From Annona cherimola (taxonomy: Eukaryota; Streptophyta; Magnoliopsida; Magnoliales; Annonaceae): a stretch of DNA of 64,000 nucleotides. The position numbers and the translations under genes were made by a program. The stretch lies in the NCBI GenBank assembly GCA_030490835.1, contig CM059971.1, forward strand, positions 26,033,817 to 26,097,816. Reading direction: 5' to 3'. Position 1 is the stretch's first letter. Every line of letters begins with the position of its first letter. This document shows positions 57,501-64,000 of this stretch, piece by piece. The notes beneath the pieces are model-generated. The model ran no database searches. It saw nothing but the letters and a program-made list of their open reading frames with translations, and was not told where the DNA came from.

Positions 57501-60500
57501 TGATATCCACTTTCGATGTATGACCTAGTCAAAATGAGTTTCAGCACTGCTGGTAAATTTGGAGTAATATCACAATATCAACTTGATGGTGACTTTTCTC
57601 TGAATCAGGGATATTGATGTGGAAATTCGAACTCATGTAGGGGCACAAATTAGGAATATTTATCTCTGCATTTTATAATTATCTAATTTGAGTTTTTTCT
57701 TAATTTTCTTTCATCAAGGTTGTGTACAATTTCTTGCATTAGAAATTTGTTTGTAATTTTGAAGTTTATGGATTTATATAATTGAATAGATTTTGTTGAG
57801 GTTTTTTAGTTGGTGATGAATTGAAAGTTCTACTATTCTTCTTTTATCTTTATTCATTCTATCCTTCTTCCATAATCTTTTTTTTTTTTTTTCTTTTAAC
57901 CTCTTACCATATTAGAGAAACTTGTTCTTTCTTCCCTTTCTTATCTTCCTGCACATTGATCACAAAATGAAATATTTTTGGGGAAATGTTTTAGGTGGAG
58001 AATGAAATTTTGTTATTCCCCTAGGTTCATAGAATTTTCGATAACATATCCCTGTGAAGAGAATTTTTTGGTAATGGTGAATGTTTCTAGAGAAAATTTC
58101 TCCCGTCATTATAACTTATACTCAATTCCCAGTTTAGATTTTAACTCTATAACATTCTAATTAACTAATTATTAATTCTAAAAGATAATTATTAAAAATA
58201 ATGTTTGCCTAATTGGTTTGTTCATAAAGAATTTGCAATTGAATTGGATCACATGATGAATTTTTGCTTTGTAAAACCCATTTTCTTCTTTATCATTTTG
58301 ATGCAGACTTTTAAATTGATATGCTAACAGGCTGCAACATTTTTAGGCTAATGTAACTCGTACAAATCATATCATGTGGTGCATGGGAACAGATTTTAAG
58401 TACCAATATGCTACCACCTGGTTCAGGCAGATGGACAAGCTTATTCATTATGTTAACAAGGTATTGTCTTGCTTCCATCTGAAACAACTTGATTTGCTAA
58501 TTCTTTTTCTAGTATGTCAAGTTGACTTAATATTGCTATGAATTGCAAAAGATTTCTGCTGTTTCTTTGTATCATTTTGTTTGCTTCCAAGGGAAGTGAG
58601 TGGTTATCTGCTTGCCGAGTTATCCTATTCTGTTTTTGTTGTTGTTGTTGAATCTATACCCTATTCTGTTTAGTTGAATATAACTACAACGAAAAGTGTG
58701 TGGAATGTCATATCAATTACCAAGTTACCATGATAATGAGAAGGATATATAAGGGATCTTCATGAACACAGAACAATCTAATGGCAATATAATGTGGGTT
58801 ATGGAAACACCACTAATTATAGCGAATCCGATACAGTTACCATACTTTCAGCAGTGGCAACTAAATCTAGTGGACGCGCTATCCATGAGCATATCTGAAA
58901 GTCTGAAACATTTTTGTCAAGACCCTCTATCTGCATTAGATGTCCTCCTAGATGCTCTTCTAGATGCTTGGAACCTCTACTCTCTGAATGGGGATGAACA
59001 AGATTATGGTTGATTTCATGTCACCATTGGACAGAATATTACCCTTCCTATATGTTAATTTCTAATTTCAGATTTCCACAGATTAAAGAAAATTGAGCAT
59101 TCTTCTTAATTTATTATTATCTTGTGTTCTTTAACTTTATCCTTCAATAATTCTTGAATTTTATTGTCTTTTTTTTTTCTTTTTTCTTTTTTTAAAAAAT
59201 AAGATTCTATTTGCTTTTATAATACTGGAATTAACCTTCTCTTTAACTTCTGTAGTAATTCTGGAAATTGTCTCTCTTACTGAAACCACTTTTGGGATGG
59301 TTTAAGGATGGGCGTGTCAATGCGCTATATTCAACACCATCCATTTACACAGATGCAAAGCATGCAGCAAACGAGTCCTGGCCACTGAAAACTGATGATT
59401 TCTTCCCGTAAGTGAGATATTTTTATTTTGTCTGCTATAAAACTAGTCAAAAATTTATTTAGCTTGTCTGGTTTTGACATGAAAGGTGCTAATTGCATGG
59501 AGATTCCAGTTATGCAGATCGTGTAAATGCATATTGGACAGGATACTTCACCAGCAGACCAGCGTTTAAAGGCTATGTGAGAATGATGAGTGCTTACTAT
59601 TTGGTATGGTTTTCCATGCTTTGTTTTTAGACATGGAAGTGCTTCCTTCTGCCCTTCTATCCATGACATCACCTATTTGTTTGTGGTTCTAACATATCCT
59701 CAGGCAGCAAGACAGTTGGAGTTCCTTCTAGGAAGGAAAAGTTCTGGGCCCAAAACTGACACTTTGGCTGATGCATTGGCAATTGCTCAGCATCATGATG
59801 CAGTTAGTGGTACAGAAAAGCAGCATGTAGCCAGTGACTATGCAAAGCGCTTGTATATTGGTTACACAGAGGTGAAATATTAACTCAGACCATCCTTTGT
59901 TCTTATGCTTTTTTCTTTTTTTTCTTTTTTTCCCTCCCCTTCAGGCCATTGAGCTTGTAATTTTTATGATTTTAATCCTGCAGGCTGCAGAGGTTGTTGA
60001 ATCAGCCCTGGGATGCTTGACAGAGTCAACTTCAACAGCTGGCTGTGATCATCCCTCATCAACTAAATTTGAACAGGTAAAACAGATGTATGCTGTGCTT
60101 ATCTTGCCATTGTCGCAGTGATTATATATATATTTTAGCCATATCCTGCTTCATGTTGAGGTGAATGATTATTTAATTGTGGCAATGTTTCCTTGTACAA
60201 GGTTTTTTCTAGACTCAGTTCAGTTTGCTATACAAAGGGCATTCTAGTGAAAAATTTTGTATCCATTATACTCTTACACTGTTCAAAATGTTTCCACGTA
60301 CAGACCTGTCTAGAAGCCATGGATGAAAGCTAATACCTGATTTTCTTTTCCAGTGTCCTCTTTTAAATATAAGTTATTGTCCTTCATCAGAGGTTGACTT
60401 GTCTAATGGGAAAAGCCTGGTAAGGACTGCATTATTCTCAAGGTTTCTTTCATGCAATGAAGACCTCACATTCAGTTCTAATCCTCCTCTGCAATTATAG

Positions 60501-63500
60501 GTTGTCGTTGTCTACAATTCTCTTGGGTGGAAGAGAGAAGATATAATTCGAATACCTGTAAGTATGTCCTTTATCACATAGAAACCTTCATTGAATGTGT
60601 GTTTCTTTCTCATTTTTTTTTTTTTTTTTTTCTTTGTACATTTTATACCTGCTCAAAACCCAATTTAGTTGTTATTGTTCAAATCAAATAAGAAGAAGAT
60701 AGAGAGGAGAGAAAGGGGTAGATGAGAAAGGATAGAGTTGTTTGAAAGGGTTGAACTAGAAGGGTGTGCATTCTGTTGTTTATTTATAAGTGTAACTTAA
60801 GTATGATTATAATAGCTTGGGCTAAAAGTTTTTAAAAACAAATTATGACAAAATACAAGAAATTCATCTGCTTCCTATACTTAACTCTCTAGTTACCCAA
60901 GGATATCAATCATGCCTTGCTTCTAAAAGGACAAGTGAAGTGCAACCTTCTAGAGACCTTTTGTGAATATGCCAGCTAGTTGATTTTCGAACTGGATGAA
61001 TGAAAAATAAATCTCTGCTCAAGGTCAAATGAAGCAGCTGTTGAATAAGATGCTGGTCTACCTCAATTTGCTTTTTTCTTTTTTATATTTACCATGTTAG
61101 CAAGACTAATAGTGGCCTTCCATCTACTAATCTCGGTCATCAATCAAAAAACCAAGGTTATCCCCACTGCCTCCATGCATCCCAGCCATCAAGGAAACCA
61201 AGTTTGCCTCTGTTTTGTGTCAGGGCATTTTTGTCCATTAAAAATATGAATGCCTGTTTTTTTTAACCCTGTTTGCATCTGGCGTTGTTTTTGCAAAATT
61301 CAAAAAATTTGAGGGATATTTTTGCAAATATCTAAACCACAGTAAAAAAAAATCTATTTAGGCAAACTTAGAGGGTTATTTTTGCAAGTAACGCATCAAT
61401 TCATTTATGAGTCTGAAACCCTTAGAACTGCTACCCCATTTATACGAAATTTGCAAAATTTAATCTCAATTTCAGTGTGTATGAATAGAAACTCTAAAGA
61501 GCCAACAAAGTCCTAGCCAAACTCATCTATCATATTGATCTATGTTAAAGAAAGCCAGCAAAGTCCTAACCAAACTCATCTATCATATTGATCTATGTTT
61601 TGATCGTTTGATGCATATATTAAAATCTGTAAATAACCCTATTTTTTCTTTTTTCTTCACACACTTTTTATTTATGTGCATTTAATATATAAAGCAAATT
61701 TTACCATTTTTGGATATGTTTATATATTTTTTAAAGATTTTTAAATACATGGGTATTTTCGCAATTTTTGATGGGTAAAAATGGCTGAAATACCCCTATG
61801 TTAGAAATTTTTTTAAAAAATTTATACACATCTAAAAATGGTAAAAACTTCGTTTATATGTTAAATACATCTATATTAACAAGTTTATGGGGAAATAGTA
61901 AAAATTAAAAAAAAAAAAGTTTTTTAAATGAGTTTTTTTGAGATGCGCTAAGTCATTACTTAGCTCAGGCTAACAGAGTCATTTCTCTTAGTTGAAACAT
62001 TACTCTAGTCTTATTGCTTCTATTGCATTTGTAATTTCCATTCTTTGCCTGTAAGAAGATTGGACACTAGTGTATTGACTTGTGTGGTTCCTCATTTATC
62101 CAGTAAAATGATATCATATTTTGCTTGGACTGACCTTCCACTTATCTTTACTTGAAAATTTGATATGCTTATTGATGAAATCTAACTTATTCTGTGTGGG
62201 TTGGTCAAGGCTGACAATATTTACCATTCCGCAGGTTATCAGTGAGTCAGTTATTGTTCGTGATTTTGAAGGAAAGGAAATTCAATCACAGCTCATACCA
62301 ATAGTGAATTTGTCGGTGAGCATAAGGGACTACTATGTTAAGGCATATATGGGTGTATCTCCTGGTGATGTGCCGAAGTTTTGGATTGCTTTCTCAGCAA
62401 CTGTACCTCCTCTTGGTTTCAACACTTACATCATCTCAAGTGTGAAAAGACCAGGTTAACTCCTATAAATATACATCTATGGTAGATGAAAAGCATCACT
62501 CTCTTTTTTCTGTATCATTTTTAGACTGTCTGACAGTCTGAGTTAACATTGTTGCAATTCAGTGAAATAGTTCTGTAAGTCCCGGATTTCAATAACTTCA
62601 CATGGATGGTACCATCTATATTCAAATTAATTTTTTTCGAGCAAAATATCACCACATTGTCCTATCATTCCTGGTATATATCTCCACTAATGAGGCAAGT
62701 GATAAAATGGACAGGAACAAATAGCAGGCAATGCTTGCAACGCTCAGATTAATATTCTAACTTATTGAGAGAAACTTCTGTTGAATACCTACAAGATTTG
62801 CTAACAGAAAACCTTCTGCCATCCTCCACAGATGCAGGTTCCACGGCAACAATGTCGACGGTATATATACCACAAACTATGGAAAATGGTTCAGTAGAGG
62901 TTGGGCCAGGAAATCTGAAGCTCACGTATGCCATAGATGAAGGCAAACTTACCAAGTATTCTAATGTCAGAAGCTCAGTACGTTGTTGCCCTTTCATTTT
63001 GATTGGTTCGATTCAAACTCCATAGGAAAGATGAGAGCATAGATGAATGTAATGCCTTGAGAAGTACCTCTCACTTTCTTCTCCACTTTTGATCACCACT
63101 CTTCTCATTTTCTCCTCCACTTACTACAGTTTTCCTCCCACTGCCCTCTTATTTACTGTATTCCTTTTCTTGCAAATGGAATGCTCCTGTCAAAAAGACA
63201 ATGGCTCTTATAGATTCAGAAAGTGAGCTAAAATGCACAATTCTTATCAGTTATGGGCTGAGGAGGAGAGGGAGTAGGTCACATGATAGCAGTGGGAAAT
63301 TACTCTGGGTTATGGATGGGTGTCTTAGCACTCGTCACTTGGAGAGATGCTACCATATAGCTGGTACATTGTGGTTGAAAATCCTTCCACAAATTACATA
63401 CTAAATGAAAATGTACCATCACTGAAGCTTTTCTTCAAGTACTGGGGGTCGGCTACTTCATTTTTGATGCCCCTGTTCTTTGCCAACAATGATAATTTTT

Positions 63501-63988
63501 TTCTTTGTTCTTCTTTGTATATGTAATTTTATTTACTTTATTGACGTCTCTTACATCTTTTTCCCTCTGGCTGAAGGTAGAAGCAGTTTTAGAACAATCT
63601 TTCAGCTTTTATACAGGAGATAATGGTAATGGTACCAATCCTCAGGTATGTGTTTGTATTTGTTACTCCATTGCATTTCTTCTACTGCCTTCATTATACC
63701 ATCCATCTCAGGATTCATTTCTTGCAAAATTGTATTACTTTTGAAGGCCTCTGGAGCTTATGTCTTTCGCCCAAATGGTACATTTGCCATCAAATCTGAG
63801 GGACAGGTAAGAAGCCTGATGAAATCTTCCTCTTCTTGCAACAAATACTCATTGATGTTAGCGTGGGAAATGTGAAAAACTCATCCAAGATACTTTATAA
63901 AACGTCAATGGTTTAGGCACCATTAACTGTTGTCCGAGGATCAGTGCTAGACGAGGTACATCAACAAATCAATCCGTGGATCTATCAG
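36362..63988 (+). CDS. Alpha-mannosidase, glycoside hydrolase family 38 (lysosomal/vacuolar type), 3' end beyond window
   Basis: Nineteen exons encode 697 residues of an enzyme that usually has about 1,000-1,030 in plants. GH38 enzymes of this class remove terminal alpha-mannose from N-glycans in the vacuole or cell wall. A signal peptide (about residues 1-20, [15 protein letters not shown]) is followed by the zinc motif HTHDDVGW (His48 and Asp50 as presumed ligands), WQIDPFGHS with the presumed nucleophile Asp170, and [10 protein letters not shown] with the presumed ligand His411. The mannosidase middle domain and start of the C-terminal beta domain follow, to INPWIYQ. Sequons include N65, ANVT and NIS. 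Coding segments: 36362-36568, 37005-37088, 37267-37355, 40474-40648, 42895-43014, 43252-43335, 43418-43489, 58347-58460, 59307-59407, 59510-59603, 59704-59871, 59984-60076, 60354-60419, 60501-60557, 62235-62454, 62832-62977, 63577-63645, 63747-63806, 63917-63988. No stop or frameshift is present, so the gene looks functional. Confidence 0.95.
37005..37088 (+). CDS. alpha-mannosidase exon 2
   Basis: 28 codons ([10 protein letters not shown] to FIYVEI) between TTTGCAG and donor GTATGA. Phase 0 at both ends. Confidence 0.93.
37267..37355 (+). CDS. alpha-mannosidase exon 3
   Basis: [10 protein letters not shown] to LEF plus two bases of an Ile codon, between TTCGTAG and GTAAAT. Confidence 0.93.
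37356..40473 (+). other. alpha-mannosidase intron 3 with diverged tandem duplications
   Basis: 3.1 kb. A 133-bp unit is duplicated head to tail (38292-38424 and 38425-38554, sharing GTTAATTGAACACTTTTGTT). A larger segment (about 38165-38665) has a diverged second copy at about 38680-39040, seen in paired phrases around GTGTTTTTGT, GATTCAATCT and CTGCTACTTGTT. No gene or transposon protein. Confidence 0.7.
40474..40648 (+). CDS. alpha-mannosidase exon 4 (catalytic nucleophile)
   Basis: Completes the Ile codon, then [19 protein letters not shown] and AYLLGAE. Acceptor TTTCAG, donor GTACTG, phase 0 at the end. Contains the presumed catalytic Asp170. Confidence 0.95.
40649..42894 (+). other. alpha-mannosidase intron 4
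   Basis: 2.2 kb, AT-rich, with no transposon or coding remnant recognised. Confidence 0.7.
42895..43014 (+). CDS. alpha-mannosidase exon 5 (GC donor)
   Basis: 40 codons, [15 protein letters not shown] to [10 protein letters not shown]. Acceptor ATGCAG. The donor is AGAG|GCAAGT, a GC donor with otherwise perfect consensus; the nearby GT (GTGCAT, four bases on) would shift the frame. Confidence 0.93.
43061..43154 (+). repeat. Perfect 47-bp tandem duplication in intron 5
   Basis: CAGCACCAATCCAAGGGATG through ATCATCATTGCAGTTTTT occurs at 43061-43107 and again at 43108-43154 with no difference, implying a recent event or an assembly artefact. Confidence 0.92.
43252..43335 (+). CDS. alpha-mannosidase exon 6
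   Basis: 28 codons, [15 protein letters not shown] to NSPLVQ. Acceptor TTGTGCAG, donor GTAAAT. Confidence 0.94.
43418..43489 (+). CDS. alpha-mannosidase exon 7
   Basis: 24 codons, [17 protein letters not shown] to AAAITQ. Acceptor GCCGCAG, donor GTGAGC. Followed by the giant intron. Confidence 0.94.
44489..46000 (-). pseudogene. RTE reverse transcriptase, degenerate
   Basis: Minus-strand blocks [44 protein letters not shown] (45169-45384), then, after a frameshift, the catalytic block as [12 protein letters not shown] (44890-44923) and the thumb region ([38 protein letters not shown]). The usual FADD is FTDD. Many stops lie between the blocks. Inactive. Confidence 0.88.
46351..47025 (-). 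pseudogene. RTE endonuclease (APE type), broken by stops
   Basis: Minus-strand frame beginning RFAS-stop-NVETL (about 47020; relatives have Trp), then [28 protein letters not shown], a stop where relatives have Gln (about 46678), and [42 protein letters not shown]. This is an endonuclease/exonuclease/phosphatase fold that would nick target DNA. Two of its stops are explained by single C-to-T or G-to-A changes with the frame kept. Confidence 0.87.
47627..49368. mobile_element. Inner solo LTR (1,742 bp) nested in the outer LTR
   Basis: Starts TGTTGG, ends CCAACA, and is bounded by CAACT at 47622-47626 and 49369-49373. The left part includes AAACCCAAAAGGGGAGGGGT, the right part an AAGTCGACT-rich minisatellite. 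No internal protein domain and no second LTR were seen. Confidence 0.78.
48410..49235 (+). repeat. Minisatellite-like repeats AAGTCGCAAGTGGAGTCGACTT in the inner LTR
   Basis: At least eight variants of CAAGTCGCAAGTGGAGTCGA followed by CTTCGTCTGCGACTTGG lie at about 48417, 48456, 48540, 48935, 48967, 49060, 49098 and 49180. The core GTCGAC is palindromic, which opens long low-complexity frames on both strands that are not genes. Confidence 0.78.
49908..50165 (+). repeat. About 75-bp tandem repeat in the outer LTR (GCGCCTAGGCACCAACTC)
   Basis: Four diverged copies, each starting GCGCCTAGGYRCCAACTC and followed by a CTTGGAAAC-type phrase, at about 49908, 49981, 50056 and 50143. Confidence 0.72.
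50481..52174. other. Intronic sequence, nothing recognised
   Basis: The first 100-200 bp might be the displaced 5' part of the RTE LINE. The rest shows no coding or repeat signature. Confidence 0.4.
53886..53932 (+). repeat. G-rich tract (potential G-quadruplex)
   Basis: TGGTTTTGGTGGGGGG, a 13-base G run, then GGAGGGAGGGG on the transcribed gene's coding strand. Confidence 0.75.
54631..55049. mobile_element. MITE family 2, best preserved copy
   Basis: Both ends present: AGAAGTGATCCTATTAGCC at the left and GGTTAATATGATCATTCTT at the right are inverted. Next inside lie CACTTAGCCCACCTC and GAGATGAGCTAAGTG. A 27-bp phrase ATAAACYAAGTTTTACCATT is duplicated at about 54752-54806. Confidence 0.8.
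55747..55768 (+). repeat. Poly(A) tract of 22
   Basis: Homopolymer A following CCTTGAATTC. No LINE or SINE body could be recognised upstream. Confidence 0.8.
56041..56295. mobile_element. Short MITE (255 bp)
   Basis: GGCCTGTTTGGCC at the left and GGCCAAACATGCC at the right are inverted ends, with TAA before and TTA after. The interior contains T-rich homopolymer runs. Confidence 0.6.
56296..58346. other. Remainder of intron 7, nothing recognised
   Basis: AT-rich. The last 40 bp include the branch and acceptor region leading to TTTTTAG. No coding remnant identified. Confidence 0.45.
58347..58460 (+). CDS. alpha-mannosidase exon 8
   Basis: 38 codons, [17 protein letters not shown] to LIHYVNK. 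Donor GTATTG. Contains the NVT sequon. Confidence 0.95.
59307..59407 (+). CDS. alpha-mannosidase exon 9
   Basis: [19 protein letters not shown] to DDFF plus two bases of a Pro codon. The acceptor (GGTTTAAG) has a poor pyrimidine tract, but protein continuity requires it. Donor GTAAGT. Confidence 0.9.
59510..59603 (+). CDS. alpha-mannosidase exon 10
   Basis: Completes the Pro codon, then [17 protein letters not shown] to MSAYYL. Acceptor TTCCAG, donor GTATGG. Confidence 0.94.
59704..59871 (+). CDS. alpha-mannosidase exon 11 (zinc ligand)
   Basis: 56 codons including [10 protein letters not shown] with the presumed zinc ligand His411, ending YIGYTE. Acceptor CCTCAG, donor GTGAAA. Confidence 0.95.
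59984..60076 (+). CDS. alpha-mannosidase exon 12
   Basis: 31 codons, [12 protein letters not shown] to STKFEQ. Acceptor CTGCAG, donor GTAAAA. Confidence 0.93.
60354..60419 (+). CDS. alpha-mannosidase exon 13
   Basis: 22 codons, [20 protein letters not shown] to SL. Acceptor TTCCAG, donor GTAAGG. Has an NIS sequon. Confidence 0.93.
60501..60557 (+). CDS. alpha-mannosidase exon 14
   Basis: 19 codons, [19 protein letters not shown]. Acceptor TTATAG, donor GTAAGT. Confidence 0.92.
60558..62234 (+). other. alpha-mannosidase intron 14 with a truncated family 2 MITE
   Basis: 1.7 kb. At about 61625-61985 it holds a family 2 MITE that keeps the inner CATTTTTGGATATG / ACATCTAAAAATGG arms and the right end CTCAGGCTAACAGAGTCATTTC but lacks the left terminus. 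Confidence 0.7.
62235..62454 (+). CDS. alpha-mannosidase exon 15
   Basis: [20 protein letters not shown] to SSVKRP plus one base. Acceptor CCGCAG, donor GTTAAC. Beginning of the C-terminal beta region. Confidence 0.94.
62832..62977 (+). CDS. alpha-mannosidase exon 16
   Basis: Completes an Asp codon, then [14 protein letters not shown] to YSNVRSS. Acceptor TCCACAG, donor GTACGT. Confidence 0.9.
63577..63645 (+). CDS. alpha-mannosidase exon 17
   Basis: 23 codons, [18 protein letters not shown] to TNPQ. Acceptor GCTGAAG, donor GTATGT. Confidence 0.9.
63747..63806 (+). CDS. alpha-mannosidase exon 18
   Basis: 20 codons, [20 protein letters not shown]. Acceptor TTGAAG, donor GTAAGA. Confidence 0.94.
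63917..63988 (+). CDS. alpha-mannosidase exon 19 (last in window)
   Basis: 24 codons, [17 protein letters not shown] to NPWIYQ. Acceptor GTTTAG. The donor GTGCTT at 63989 is followed by only a few intron bases. Confidence 0.92.
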
Positions 63989-64000
63989 GTGCTTTTCTTC

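Larger units (their letters stand above)
43490..58346 (+). other. alpha-mannosidase intron 7 (14,857 bp), transposon-filled
   Basis: Bounded by GTGAGC and TTTTTAG, joining AAAITQ to ANVTRTNHI in phase, the order expected of the family. It holds an RTE LINE remnant, nested solo LTRs, a long-TIR element and several MITEs, listed separately. The remaining parts (43490-44130, 50481-52174, 55513-58346) have no recognisable coding content apart from the 56041-56295 MITE. Confidence 0.88.

Noticed and set aside
1..64000. CRISPR arrays, bacterial operons, phage or plasmid features
   Set aside because: None seen; introns, LINEs, LTR elements and MITEs show plant nuclear DNA.
1..64000. tRNA, rRNA or snoRNA genes and organelle-derived inserts
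   Set aside because: I looked for cloverleaf-like B-box text and chloroplast gene text and saw nothing convincing; a tRNAscan and Infernal search would be decisive.

Overview
This window comes from a plant nuclear genome, most likely a woody or large-genome angiosperm. It is AT-rich, holds one recognisable single-copy gene split by many spliceosomal introns, and is otherwise packed with plant-type transposable elements: L1- and RTE-type LINEs, CACTA, hAT, Mutator-like and PIF-like DNA elements, Ty1/copia and solo LTRs. The species cannot be named from the sequence.

Layout. At 0.2-4.1 kb lies a 5'-truncated L1-like LINE whose single long frame is broken only by nonsense codons. From 5.0 to 12.73 kb is a decayed CACTA (En/Spm) transposon, with a second, younger LINE fragment (7071-7770) inside its transposase, bounded by an exact 10-bp target duplication. 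From 12.7 to 25.1 kb there is no supported gene: foldback MITEs, degenerate repeats (including a roughly 370-bp unit near 19 kb), a C homopolymer and one unrecognised ORF. A 1.43-kb non-autonomous hAT element with a GC-rich core lies at 25128-26556 and a 523-bp hAT MITE at 26995-27517, both with perfect 8-bp target duplications. A Ty1/copia element on the minus strand occupies 27816-33385, with two LTRs and a 5-bp target duplication (AAGAT). A cluster of nested MITEs fills 34.0-35.8 kb.

From 36362 to the window edge runs the one clear host gene: a secreted or vacuolar glycoside hydrolase family 38 alpha-mannosidase on the plus strand. I resolve nineteen exons (697 codons). All junctions keep phase, one donor is GC instead of GT, and the 3' third of the gene lies beyond the window. 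Its intron 7 is about 14.9 kb and holds an RTE LINE remnant, a solo LTR nested inside another solo LTR (each with its own 5-bp target duplication), and a 3.3-kb element with long terminal inverted repeats that carries a further MITE.

I found no evidence of a new biochemical system. What stands out is the transposon stratigraphy: several insertions can be ordered by nesting, and two have a paralogous uninserted site in the window. The autonomous-type elements decay mainly through apparent G-to-A or C-to-T nonsense changes, as expected of methylated plant transposons.
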